A DNA stretch of 64,000 nt, from NCBI RefSeq assembly GCF_014642675.1, contig NZ_BMIS01000001.1:62001-126000 (forward strand). The letters run 5' to 3'. Position numbers and translations under genes: made by a program. Shown here in pieces: positions 54,704 through 62,915 of the stretch. The stretch's first letter is position 1, and every line of letters starts with the position of its first letter. The notes below the pieces were generated by a model. That model was not told the DNA's origin. It made no database searches and saw nothing but the letters and a program-made list of their open reading frames with translations. Source of the DNA: Nesterenkonia cremea (GTDB lineage: Bacteria > Actinomycetota > Actinomycetes > Actinomycetales > Micrococcaceae).

Positions 54704-56587
54704 TCATCCCCACCACCACATCAGGGCCGTGGCGGCCAGCACCATCAGCAGCACCAGTCCGGAGGTCTCCCAGGCCGAAAGCCGGGTCTCCGCACGGGTG
54801 GCCCAGGAACGGACCCGCCTGCCCGCGCTCAGCAGCGCTTCGGCGGCGGACCTGGACCGATCCTCCAGCCCGCGGTGCGCCGCCTCCACTCCGCGTACAG
54901 TGCCTGAGGCGGCCCGCACCGCCAGGGACTCCTCGGCCACGATCAGATCTCCCGGGGCGATCACCGTGCCATCTGCCCGGGAGGCCCAGTCCGGCAGCAG
55001 CCCGCGGGCCGCCAGGGCCCACACCGCCCCGCCGAGGGCCAGCCCGGCCAGAATGGGCCAGGCCGCATCCCAGAGCACAGAGGCCTCCCAGGTGGGCGGC
55101 TCGGCCGGCAGCTCCTCCTCCGGCATCCACTGGGCCCCGATCAGCCAGGGCACTGCGATGCCGGCCGCGCAGACCGCCAGCCAGGAAAGCAGCTCGCCGT
55201 CGGCCCGGCGCCGCGGAGCCCGCTCGGCCTGCCACATCACCCAGCCGAAGCGCAGCAGCAGGAGCGTGGAGCCCGTGGCCACCCACGGCAGGATGTCCTC
55301 CAGCCCGACGCCGAGCACGGTCACGCCCTCCACCGCCTCCTTGGAGACGTATTTGCCGAAGGCCCCCGAGGTGAACGGGGCACCGGCCACCGCCGCCCCG
55401 GCACCGGCCATGCCCAGCAGCACCAGCACCCCGGTTCGGCCATGCCCATAGTGTTTGACCACCGGAACGCCCAGGAACAGCGCCCCCTTGGCCAGCCCGT
55501 GGTGGACCGCATAGGCCACCGCCGCCCCCGCGGTCAGGGCGGCGAGCTCGGGCACCAGCAGCCCCACACCCACCAGGGCGGCGATGAAGCCCATCTGGGA
55601 GATCGTCGAATACGCCAGCACCACTTTGGGGTCCTTCTGCAGCACGCCCACCAGCACCGCCAGGAAGGCACCGGTCAGTGCTGCGGCCACCAGTGCCCAG
55701 GCGGCGATCTCCACGGCATCTCGGGCGCCGGCGTCGCCGTCCTCGCCCAGCGGCAGGAACCGCAGCCAGCCCACCAGGCCGGCCTTGACCATCGCCCCGG
55801 ACAGCACTGCCGAGGCCGCCGGCGGGGCGGCCGGATGGGCCAGTGGAAGCCACACATGCAGCGGCACAGTCCCGGCCTTCACCCCGAAGCCCACCAGCAG
55901 CAGCCCCAGGATGAGTCCGGTGTGCGGAGAATCCATCACCGCGGCCGGAACATGCTCCAGCAGCAGAGACTCCTGGGCGTCCGGGGCGCCGCCGTCGTCG
56001 AACTCCGGATCCACCGCCTCCGAGGGGGCCAGCAGCGCCGAACCCAGCAGCACCACAGCCGCCAGGATCAGTGTCTCGGAGAACACCGAGAGGAACAGGT
56101 AGATCCGCGAGGCCCGCCGCGCGGCCGCATCCCGGTAGTGGATGACCAGGCCCACGGCGGCGAAGCTCATCACCGCGAAGGCCAGATAGAAGCTCACCAG
56201 ATCCGCGGCCAGATAGGTGCCGATATTGCCGCAGAAGCACACCAGCAGCCAGGCCGAGAGCGCTCCGGAGCCGCGTTCGGCGTCGCGCAGCTTCAGCCAG
56301 GTGATCGAGGACAGGGCCGCCCCGTAGAGCAGCACGGCGATCATCAGCAGAGGGCGCCCGAGGGCGTCCACCGCCGCGGTGGAGCCCAGCATCAGCCAGG
56401 GCAGCTCCAGCTCGGCCTCGCCGGAGAGGGCCAGCAGGCCGGCCGGCAGCACCGCCGACGGGGCGAAGAGTCCGGCGCGGCGTCGTACTCGGTGAGCCGT
56501 GCTGGGGGAGAGCAGGCCGGCGCAGGCGATCGCTGCTGCGGCGCCGGCCGGCAGCAGGAAGGACAGGGCGAACAGCAGCTCGGTCAT
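54704..56587 (-). CDS. Third MrpD/HyfB-like antiporter subunit
   Basis: A 627-residue polytopic protein of the proton-conducting ND2/4/5-like family. Lysine and histidine motifs are present (GVKAGTVPLHVWLPLAHPAA, then VLSGAMVKAGL). In the TM5 motif, usually F-W-E-x-M-S, it reads FYLAFAVMSFAAVGLVI, so the conserved glutamate is replaced by alanine. The C-terminal ~100 residues form an amphipathic stretch and a final helix, as in HyfB-like subunits. Overlaps the next gene upstream by 4 bases. It may be a structural or lateral module. Confidence 0.85.
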   Translation of the reverse strand: MTELLFALSFLLPAGAAAAIACAGLLSPSTAHRVRRRAGLFAPSAVLPAGLLALSGEAELELPWLMLGSTAAVDALGRPLLMIAVLLYGAALSSITWLKLRDAERGSGALSAWLLVCFCGNIGTYLAADLVSFYLAFAVMSFAAVGLVIHYRDAAARRASRIYLFLSVFSETLILAAVVLLGSALLAPSEAVDPEFDDGGAPDAQESLLLEHVPAAVMDSPHTGLILGLLLVGFGVKAGTVPLHVWLPLAHPAAPPAASAVLSGAMVKAGLVGWLRFLPLGEDGDAGARDAVEIAAWALVAAALTGAFLAVLVGVLQKDPKVVLAYSTISQMGFIAALVGVGLLVPELAALTAGAAVAYAVHHGLAKGALFLGVPVVKHYGHGRTGVLVLLGMAGAGAAVAGAPFTSGAFGKYVSKEAVEGVTVLGVGLEDILPWVATGSTLLLLRFGWVMWQAERAPRRRADGELLSWLAVCAAGIAVPWLIGAQWMPEEELPAEPPTWEASVLWDAAWPILAGLALGGAVWALAARGLLPDWASRADGTVIAPGDLIVAEESLAVRAASGTVRGVEAAHRGLEDRSRSAAEALLSAGRRVRSWATRAETRLSAWETSGLVLLMVLAATALMWWWG

Positions 56588-58164
56588 CGGAACACCGCCT
56601 CAGCGATGGCTTCGGCGACCTGCAGCGGCGCGAAGGACAGTGCGGCACCCAGCCCCACGGCCAGCGTGGCCACCGCGGTGATCACCGCCGGAACCACCAG
56701 AGCGCCGGGCTCCTTCTCACGCTGGGGCTCGCCCTCCGGCTGCGGCGCCTCATCAGAGGCACCCGCATCAGGCGCCTCACCAGACTCACCCTCGGGCTCC
56801 GCGAACCAGAGCATCCACACCACCGGCAGGAAGTAGGCGGCGTTGAGCACCGAGGAGCCCAGCAGCACCAGCACGACCCAGCCCTGTCCGGCGTCGAGGG
56901 CTCCCAGGCCCAGCTGCCATTTGGTGACGAAGCCCGCCGTGGGCGGCAGTCCGATCATCCCCAGGGCGCCCACGGTGAAGGCCGCCGAGGTCCAGGGCAT
57001 GCGCCGCCCGGCCCCGCGCAGCTCGCCGATCGTATGGGCCCTGATGACCTCGGCGAAGAGCCCCGCGCAGAAGAACAGGGTGATCTTCATGATCCCCTGA
57101 TGCACCAGGTGCACCACGCCGCCGGCCGTGGCCAGCGCGCTGACCATGGAGACCCCGACCACCACATAGCTGACCTGGGAGACCGTAGAGAAGGCGAGTC
57201 GCTTCTTCAGCTCCGTCTGGCGCATCGCCTGGTAGGAGCCGTAGAGCACGGTGAAGCAGGCCACCGCCAGCAGCGGCCCCAGCACGCCCAGCTCCTCAGC
57301 CACCTCGATGCCGAAGACATCGTCGATCACCCGCACGATCCCGAAGACGCCGGCCTTCACCACGGCCACCGCATGCAGCAGCGCGGAGACCGGGGCCGGA
57401 GCCACCATGGCTGACGGCAGCCAGCTGTGCAGCGGCACGAGCGCGGCCTTGACCCCCATACCGCCCACCAGGAGCACGAAGATCGTGACGGCGACGCCGG
57501 GAGATTCGGCGGCCAGCGCGGCCACCCCTTCGGCGCCGCCCTCCTCGGCGAAGTCCACCGGCCCGGCGTACATGGTCAGCCAGATGACGCCGATCAGCAC
57601 GGCCACCCCGCCGCTGAGCGCATAGCGCATATACATCCGGGCGGCCCGCAGGGACTTCTCATCGCCCCAGTGAGCCACCAGCGGATAGGTCACCAGAGTG
57701 AGGATCTCGTAGAAGACCAGGAAGGTGATCAGGTTCCCGGAGAAGGAGATGCCCACAGTGGCGGTCACGCACAGGCTGAAGAACCCGAAGAACCGACTGC
57801 GGTCCGAGCCTCGCTCCAGGTAGCCGATCGCATAGATGGTGGTCAGCAGCCACAGCAGCGCAGAGAGTCCCGCGAAGAACAGCGCCAGCGGATCCACCCG
57901 CAGCACCAGATCGATGCTCTCCCCCTCGCCCAGCGGCAGGAAGGGCACGGAGAACTCCGGCCTGGTCCCCTCCGCCACCACGGCCGGGACCAGCAGGACC
58001 ACCAGCAGCACCTTCGCGACGGCGGCGGAGAGGTTCACCCAGGAGCGCAGTCGGACTCGGCGCTCACCCATGGGGAAGATCGCGACGGCGGCCGCCAGGG
58101 AGAGCACCACCATCACCAGCGGGATCCAGGGCAGCACGGCTGAGGGGATCAGGTCGGTCACCAC
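56584..58164 (-). CDS. Second MrpD/MrpA-like antiporter subunit
   Basis: A 526-residue ND5/ND4-like subunit with about 14 helices. The TM5 glutamate is in LVFYEILTLVTYPLVAHWGD and the TM7 lysine in GMGVKAALVPLHSWLPSAMV; AVVKAGVFGIVR supplies the TM8 lysine. These are the proton-path residues, so it should be active. DLVLRVDPLALFFAGLSALL resembles the N-terminal half of MrpA/NuoL more than MrpD. It starts at a GTG overlapping the upstream gene by 7 bases and may provide the ND5-like module absent from the MbhD–MrpB fusion. Confidence 0.88.
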   Translation of the reverse strand: MVTDLIPSAVLPWIPLVMVVLSLAAAVAIFPMGERRVRLRSWVNLSAAVAKVLLVVLLVPAVVAEGTRPEFSVPFLPLGEGESIDLVLRVDPLALFFAGLSALLWLLTTIYAIGYLERGSDRSRFFGFFSLCVTATVGISFSGNLITFLVFYEILTLVTYPLVAHWGDEKSLRAARMYMRYALSGGVAVLIGVIWLTMYAGPVDFAEEGGAEGVAALAAESPGVAVTIFVLLVGGMGVKAALVPLHSWLPSAMVAPAPVSALLHAVAVVKAGVFGIVRVIDDVFGIEVAEELGVLGPLLAVACFTVLYGSYQAMRQTELKKRLAFSTVSQVSYVVVGVSMVSALATAGGVVHLVHQGIMKITLFFCAGLFAEVIRAHTIGELRGAGRRMPWTSAAFTVGALGMIGLPPTAGFVTKWQLGLGALDAGQGWVVLVLLGSSVLNAAYFLPVVWMLWFAEPEGESGEAPDAGASDEAPQPEGEPQREKEPGALVVPAVITAVATLAVGLGAALSFAPLQVAEAIAEAVFR

Positions 58165-59747
58165 GGGGCGCCCACCCCCATCAGGGCATCGATCCCCACG
58201 GCCAGGAAGCCGGTCAGCACCGTCAGAAGCCCCAGGACGAAGGCGGGCACCTCGGCGAGCCGCTGCCGCCGCGGTGACTCAGCGGAAGCATCGGCGTCCT
58301 GTGCGGCGTCGTGCTCCTGGTCCTGCGGATCCTTCGCGTCCTGGAGCAGCAGCGGGGCGATGCCGCGCAGCAGGTACCCGGCGCTGAGCAGGGTGCCCAG
58401 GACCAGCACGGCGATGATCCACCAGTGCTCGGCGGCCACGGCCGAGGTGGCCAGATGCCATTTGCCGGTGAACCCCAGGGAGATCGGCAGCCCGATCAGC
58501 CCCACAGCGCACAGCCCCATGGAAAGGATCAGCAGCGGATGTCGGCGCCCGGCTCCGCGCAGGCTCTCGATCTCATCGGTGCCCCACAGCTCCTTGAGCA
58601 GCCCGGCCGCCAGGAACAGCCCCGCCTTGGCCACGCCGTGGCCCAGCGCCAGTGCCACCGATCCGCTCAGCGCTCCGGAGAGCACCGCATCCTCGGCCAG
58701 CGTGGTGCCGGGCTGGCCCTCCAGAGCGCCGGCCTCGGGGTCCAGCAGCAGCGGCAGGAAGAGGAACCAATAGCCCACCTGGGCCACCGTGGAATAGGCC
58801 ACCAGCGGCTTGAGCCGGTCCTGGCGCAGTGCCATCACTGACCCCAGGATCACCGCCAGCGCACCGAAGCCGCCCAACGTCCAGGCCAGGGCGGTCAGCG
58901 CCGTGCTCAGCCCCTCGGCCAGGCCGGTCTCAGCCTCAGTGGTGGCATCCAACGGCATGACCCACAGCCACAGCCGCAGGATCACGAAGAGCGCGGCCTT
59001 GATCACCAGCGCCGAGAGCAGCGGGGAGACCGCCCCCGGAGCCCCCGCATGGGCTGGGATCAGCCAGCGGTGCATGGGCATCAGCGCGAGCTTCAGCACC
59101 AGGCCCACGCTCATCAGGCACAGCGCGAAGACCGCGGCGGCATGGGCCTCCGGGGTCTCGGCCAGCTGCTGGGCCGCCTGCTCCATATCCAGGGTCCCGG
59201 CGGCCGCGAGGATCAGCCCGACGCCGACCAGGAACAGCAGCGAGCCCAGCACTGCCACGAAGAGATAGCGCAGCGCCGGCATCCAGGAGTCGCGGCCGCC
59301 TAAGGCCACCAGTGCCACGGCGGTCAGTCCCACCAGCTCCAGGCCCACATAGGTGTTGAACAGGTCGCCGGAGACGAAGACCGCGTTCAGACCGGACCAG
59401 CAGCCCAGCCACAGCGGCCAGAACCCGGGGTGCCCTGCGCTCGCAGGCAGGATGGCGGCATGGGCGGAGACCACTGTGCCCACCACGGCGGAGAGGCAGA
59501 GGAAGAGCGCGGAGAGCCCATCGGCGCGCAGCCGGATCCCCAGCGGGGCCTCATAGCCGCCCAGGGCCAGCTCGGTGATGCCGCCGGCGGCCGTCTGGAT
59601 CAGCACTGCCGTGCAGAGACCGCAGATCAGCAGGGCGGTCAGGATTCCGAGGACGGCACGGACGCGGCTGCCCAGCAGCACGGCCACGGCCGAGGCCAGC
59701 AGCGGCAGCAGCACGATCCCGGCCAGGGAGAACTCGGCGGTGGTCAT
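58158..59747 (-). CDS. mrpD: Mrp-type antiporter subunit D
   Basis: A 529-residue MrpD-like subunit. The TM5 glutamate is in YVGLELVGLTAVALVALGG, TM7 lysine in GLVLKLALMPMHRWLIPAHA and TM8 lysine in ALVIKAALFVILRLWL; SFTGKWH-like GFTGKWHLATSAVA and the C-terminal helix follow. It takes part in Na+(K+)/H+ exchange. Its start overlaps the mrpC stop by 4 bases, so expression is coupled. Confidence 0.9.
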   Translation of the reverse strand: MTTAEFSLAGIVLLPLLASAVAVLLGSRVRAVLGILTALLICGLCTAVLIQTAAGGITELALGGYEAPLGIRLRADGLSALFLCLSAVVGTVVSAHAAILPASAGHPGFWPLWLGCWSGLNAVFVSGDLFNTYVGLELVGLTAVALVALGGRDSWMPALRYLFVAVLGSLLFLVGVGLILAAAGTLDMEQAAQQLAETPEAHAAAVFALCLMSVGLVLKLALMPMHRWLIPAHAGAPGAVSPLLSALVIKAALFVILRLWLWVMPLDATTEAETGLAEGLSTALTALAWTLGGFGALAVILGSVMALRQDRLKPLVAYSTVAQVGYWFLFLPLLLDPEAGALEGQPGTTLAEDAVLSGALSGSVALALGHGVAKAGLFLAAGLLKELWGTDEIESLRGAGRRHPLLILSMGLCAVGLIGLPISLGFTGKWHLATSAVAAEHWWIIAVLVLGTLLSAGYLLRGIAPLLLQDAKDPQDQEHDAAQDADASAESPRRQRLAEVPAFVLGLLTVLTGFLAVGIDALMGVGAPW

Positions 59748-60142
59748 GAGTCCCGGCCCCCTTCCGTGCTGCTGCTGTCCTGCTCAGAGCTGTTCTGGCC
59801 ACTGCTGATCTGATCACCGTCAGCTGCCTGATCAGGCGCGTGTTCGGCGTCGTGGATACCCTCGATCCGACGGATCAGCACCGCGCCCAGGCCGGTGAAG
59901 GCCACGGTGATCACCAGTCCGGTGATGACCAGCGCCGAGAGCACCGGATCCGGGGCAGCGCTCTCGGCGCGGGCCCCCAGGGAGAGCAGGACCAGCAGGG
60001 AGCCGATCCCCACCACGTTCATCGCTACCAGCCGGGCCAGCAGGTCCCGGGCCAGCAGCAGCCGGACCGTTCCGGCCACAGCCACCAGGCTGCCCAGCAG
60101 CAGGTACCAGAGCGCTGCGCCCTCACCGGCGAAGACCTCCAT
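59744..60142 (-). CDS. mrpC: Mrp-type antiporter subunit C (NuoK-like)
   Basis: A 132-residue protein with three membrane helices of the NuoK/MnhC family (LLLARDLLARLVAMNVVGIG, VLSALVITGLVITVAFTGLG) and an acidic Ser/Gln-rich tail. The usual TM2 glutamate context is hard to place: the NuoK-like E is not evident, but D in DPVLSALVITG follows the usual PxPQALVLTAIVI motif, here DPVLSALVITGLVI. ATG overlaps the stop of the preceding gene (TGATG). Confidence 0.85.
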   Translation of the reverse strand: MEVFAGEGAALWYLLLGSLVAVAGTVRLLLARDLLARLVAMNVVGIGSLLVLLSLGARAESAAPDPVLSALVITGLVITVAFTGLGAVLIRRIEGIHDAEHAPDQAADGDQISSGQNSSEQDSSSTEGGRDS

Positions 60143-61167
60143 CACTGCACCCCCTCGGGATTCTCGAGGGTCAGGTACATCAGGAACAGCCCGACGGCGA
60201 TGCCGATGGTCAGCAGGATCTCCACGCTCAGCACGGCGGCGGTGGCCCACTGTGGCTGCCAGCTCAGCCAGGCCTCGGAGAGCAGCGGATCGGCCAGCAG
60301 CGGGCCCACCAGCCCGGCCAGGATGAAGACCACCACGCCGCCGATCAGCAGCGGGCGGATCCAGGGTTCGGTGCGCTCGCGGGAGGGCAGGGCGTGGGCA
60401 GTGCGCAGCAGGATCAGCAGGGAGCAGAGCACGGCGCCGGATTGGAAGGCGCCGCCGGAGTCGGAGCTGCCGGCGAAGAGCAGCCACAGTCCGGCCAGCA
60501 GCAGCACCGGGGCGCAGAGCCGCACCAGCCAGCGCAGCGCCGAAGGCACCTCGGGCTGGGGCAGGCTCAGCTGGTGGAGGCCGCCGTCGCGGCCCAGCGC
60601 CATGACCGCCACTCCGGCGAGCATCAGCACTGCAGACTCCAGCAGAGTGTCATAGGCGCGGAAGGCCAGCAGCACCCCGGTGATCTCATGGGTGACGCCG
60701 GTGGTCTCCATCTGCTCCTCCAGCGGCTCCGACCAGGCGGGCAGGGCATGCAACACCTGGAACCACACCAGGCACAGCCCGCCGCCGAGCACCGCCCCCG
60801 CTGCGCAGCCCAGCAGGGTGCGAGGGTTCAGGATGGGGCGCGAGGTCCGCCGGGTGCCTGAGGTCGGTTGGGTGGTTGAGATCGTCTCTGCCGAATCCGG
60901 GGCGGGGGAGTGGGGGCTGCGGATTGCCAGCCAGACCAGCAGCGCGCCCAGGATGCCGCCGCCCAGACCGGCCTCGGCCAGGCCCACATCCACGCTGTCC
61001 AGCCGCAGCCAGACCAGAGCGGTCAGGGCTCCCAGGCTCAGGAATCCCGCGGCCAGGGCCAGCCGGGACCGTGGGATCAGGGCGCAGCCGGCCGCAGTCA
61101 GAAGAGCAAGGCCCAGTGCGATGTCGGGGACGGCCAGGCTGACGTCCTCGGGGAGGAGGCCGCTCAT
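60142..61167 (-). CDS. mrpB: MbhD-like (MrpA C-terminal) domain fused to MrpB
   Basis: A 341-residue membrane protein. The first ~85 residues are a DUF4040/MbhD-type domain (DIALGLALLTAAGCALIPRS, three helices). A Thr/Pro-rich loop, an MbhE-like segment (VTHEITGVLLAFRAYDTLLE) and the MnhB/MrpB domain (CAPVLLLAGLWLLFAGSSDS, GGAFQSGAVLCSLLIL) follow. It thus joins the C-terminal part of a normal MrpA with MrpB, without MrpA's large ND5-like part. This fits the 'group 2' Mrp or MBH-type layouts. Overlaps mrpG by 4 bases. Confidence 0.85.
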   Translation of the reverse strand: MSGLLPEDVSLAVPDIALGLALLTAAGCALIPRSRLALAAGFLSLGALTALVWLRLDSVDVGLAEAGLGGGILGALLVWLAIRSPHSPAPDSAETISTTQPTSGTRRTSRPILNPRTLLGCAAGAVLGGGLCLVWFQVLHALPAWSEPLEEQMETTGVTHEITGVLLAFRAYDTLLESAVLMLAGVAVMALGRDGGLHQLSLPQPEVPSALRWLVRLCAPVLLLAGLWLLFAGSSDSGGAFQSGAVLCSLLILLRTAHALPSRERTEPWIRPLLIGGVVVFILAGLVGPLLADPLLSEAWLSWQPQWATAAVLSVEILLTIGIAVGLFLMYLTLENPEGVQ

Positions 61168-61544
61168 GACTGCCGCCCTGTGGTGCCGCGGGCGCCGGGG
61201 TCGGCATCGGTGCCGGCATCGGAGGCCGGGCCGGCGTCGAGGTCATCGGTGTCAGTCTCGAGCTGGCGCACCTCGTTCTCCGCCAGCACATGGGCGGAGA
61301 CGGAGGCGGCGCCCAGCCCCAGCAGCCAGGCCAGCAGCAGCACACCTGCGGCGGTCCAGGAGCCCAGCAGCAGCCCCGAGCCCAGCATGATCAGGCCCAG
61401 GCCCAGATTGTCGGCCTTGGTGAGCGCGTGAAGACGGTTGCGAACCCCAGGGAAGCGGATCAGCGCCAGGGTGCCGGCGGCGAAGAACAGGGCCCCGACG
61501 ATGACCAGCAGCAGGCCCAGGGCGTCGCGGAGCAGCTCGATCAT
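61164..61544 (-). CDS. mrpG: Mrp-type antiporter subunit G
   Basis: A 126-residue MnhG/PhaG protein with three helices and the family motif LALIRFPGVRNRLHALTKADNLGLGL. The C-terminal ~35 residues are an acidic Asp/Ala/Gly tail beyond the usual length. 4-base overlaps on both sides. Confidence 0.92.
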   Translation of the reverse strand: MIELLRDALGLLLVIVGALFFAAGTLALIRFPGVRNRLHALTKADNLGLGLIMLGSGLLLGSWTAAGVLLLAWLLGLGAASVSAHVLAENEVRQLETDTDDLDAGPASDAGTDADPGARGTTGRQS

Positions 61545-61882
61545 GCGCCCTCACCTGTCCGGTCCTGTTCAGCCGGCCGGGCGGCGTCGGGATCTGCGGG
61601 CCGGGTGGGGAGGCGCCGGCGTCGGGCACCTGCGCGCACTGCCGCGGTGACCGCGGCCGTCCCGGTGAGCACTGCTGCGATATCGGCGTAGCGCTCACCG
61701 TCGGAGGTCAGCACGCCGAAGATCCCGGCCAGGGCGGCGCCGCTGGTGCCGGCCAGCAGGATCACCAGCAGCCAGTGGTGGGCCAGGGAACGGCGGGAGA
61801 AGAAGATCAGCGCCGCCACCAGGTTCAGCAGCAGGAGGATGACCACAGCAGAGAGCACAGCCGTGATGATGTGCGACGGCAC
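61541..61882 (-). CDS. mrpF: Mrp-type antiporter subunit F
   Basis: A 113-residue MnhF-like protein with three helices (LSAVVILLLLNLVAALIFFS, LLVILLAGTSGAALAGIFGV, DIAAVLTGTAAVTAAV) and a basic/acidic tail. It is the first gene of the operon, so the promoter should lie in the 84 bp shared with the divergent hydrolase gene. The conserved MrpF R-x-x-x-GP-T motif is poorly preserved, so similarity is lower than for its neighbours. Confidence 0.8.
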   Translation of the reverse strand: MPSHIITAVLSAVVILLLLNLVAALIFFSRRSLAHHWLLVILLAGTSGAALAGIFGVLTSDGERYADIAAVLTGTAAVTAAVRAGARRRRLPTRPADPDAARPAEQDRTGEGA

Positions 61883-61966
61883 GGCGACACCCCCTGACTC
61901 TTCGCGTTCTGCACTCCTGGATCTGGTCCATTTCTATCAGGCCGGCTCGCTGCTGGAGTCGGTGTC

Positions 61967-62665
61967 ATGGCTGAGAAGACTCCGCATCAGAACATCACCT
62001 TCCCGCTTCCCGACTCCGATGTGACCGATACCGGCCACGGCTACGTGGCGCTGCCGGCGTCGGGCTCCGGCCACGGCTACGTGGCGCTGCCGGCGTCGGG
62101 CTCCGGCCCCGGGGTCGTCGTGATCCAGGAGTGGTGGGGTCTGACCGACCACATCAAGGACGTCGCCGACCGCCTGGCCGAGCAGGGCTTCGTGGCCCTG
62201 GCACCCGACCTCTACGGCGGATGGATCACCCACGACGGCGAGGAGGCCGGGGGCATGATGTCCAAACTGCCGGCCCAGGAGGGCGCCCGCCAACTGGCCG
62301 GAGCCACCGACTTCCTGCTGGGACACGAGAAGGTCACCTCCTCCACGGTGGGTGCGATCGGCTTCTGCATGGGCGGCGGATTCGTGCTGTCCCTGGCCGC
62401 CCAGCAGGGCGAGAAGATCTCCGCCGCCGTGCCCTTCTGCGGCGTGGGCCAGGCCGTCCCGGAGGTCTACACCGGGGTCAAGGTCGCAGTGCAGAGCCAC
62501 TACGCCGACCAGGACCAGATGTACCCGCCGGAGAAGGCTCAGCAGCAGAAGCAGCAGATCCGCGAGGAATCCGGTGCGCAGGTGGAGTTCTTCTCCTACG
62601 ACGCCGAGCGGGCCAAGCTGGCCTGGGACCGCTCCGTCAGCTTCCTCCAGGAGAAGGTGGCCTGA
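61967..62665 (+). CDS. Dienelactone hydrolase-family protein, probably inactive or altered
   Basis: A 232-residue α/β-hydrolase of the DLH family. GVVVIQEWWGLTDHIKDVAD is the N-terminal signature, and the nucleophile cysteine is in IGFCMGGGFVLSLAA. The acid is likely in HYADQDQMYPP. The usual G-A-G-H-A-F segment with the catalytic histidine is missing: the text goes from VEFFSYD directly to AERAKLAWDRS, where relatives have ~18 more residues. A 12-residue tandem duplication is in the N-terminal region. It may bind without hydrolysing. It is divergent from mrpF. Confidence 0.83.
   Translation: MAEKTPHQNITFPLPDSDVTDTGHGYVALPASGSGHGYVALPASGSGPGVVVIQEWWGLTDHIKDVADRLAEQGFVALAPDLYGGWITHDGEEAGGMMSKLPAQEGARQLAGATDFLLGHEKVTSSTVGAIGFCMGGGFVLSLAAQQGEKISAAVPFCGVGQAVPEVYTGVKVAVQSHYADQDQMYPPEKAQQQKQQIREESGAQVEFFSYDAERAKLAWDRSVSFLQEKVA
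62033..62104 (+). repeat. 36-bp perfect tandem duplication
   Basis: Two identical 36-bp units (62033–62068 and 62069–62104, starting ggccacggctacgtggcg) encode a repeated GHGYVALPASGS near the N-terminus of the hydrolase-like protein. It keeps frame. Complete identity suggests a recent slippage event. Confidence 0.95.
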
Positions 62666-62687
62666 GGGTCTTCATTCCTTCCCTGCG

Positions 62688-62757
62688 GAATCGCGTACCG
62701 GAACTGTGCGAATGAGCTGATTGCGTGCCTCATTGTCGACAACGGGGTACGCGATTC
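62688..62757. repeat. Nested inverted repeat after the hydrolase gene
   Basis: GAATCGCGTACC (62688–62699) and GGTACGCGATTC (62746–62757) form a perfect 12-bp outer stem that can be extended with a mismatch; AATGAG (62711–62716) and CTCATT (62729–62734) form an inner stem. It starts 22 bases after the stop codon and may be the transcription terminator. There is no U tract. Confidence 0.65.
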
Positions 62758-62915
62758 GGCGGGACTCTGACCTCCACGGCGCATGTCGGGTGGGAAAGAT
62801 TGGGGTGACGGGCTCCCCTGGACAGAAGCTCCGTGTGGGCACAACACGAGCCGAAAAGCACGTAGGCTCAGGGGTGAAGGACGCACCAGAGAAGCCCTGA
62901 TGGAAGGACTGCCCG

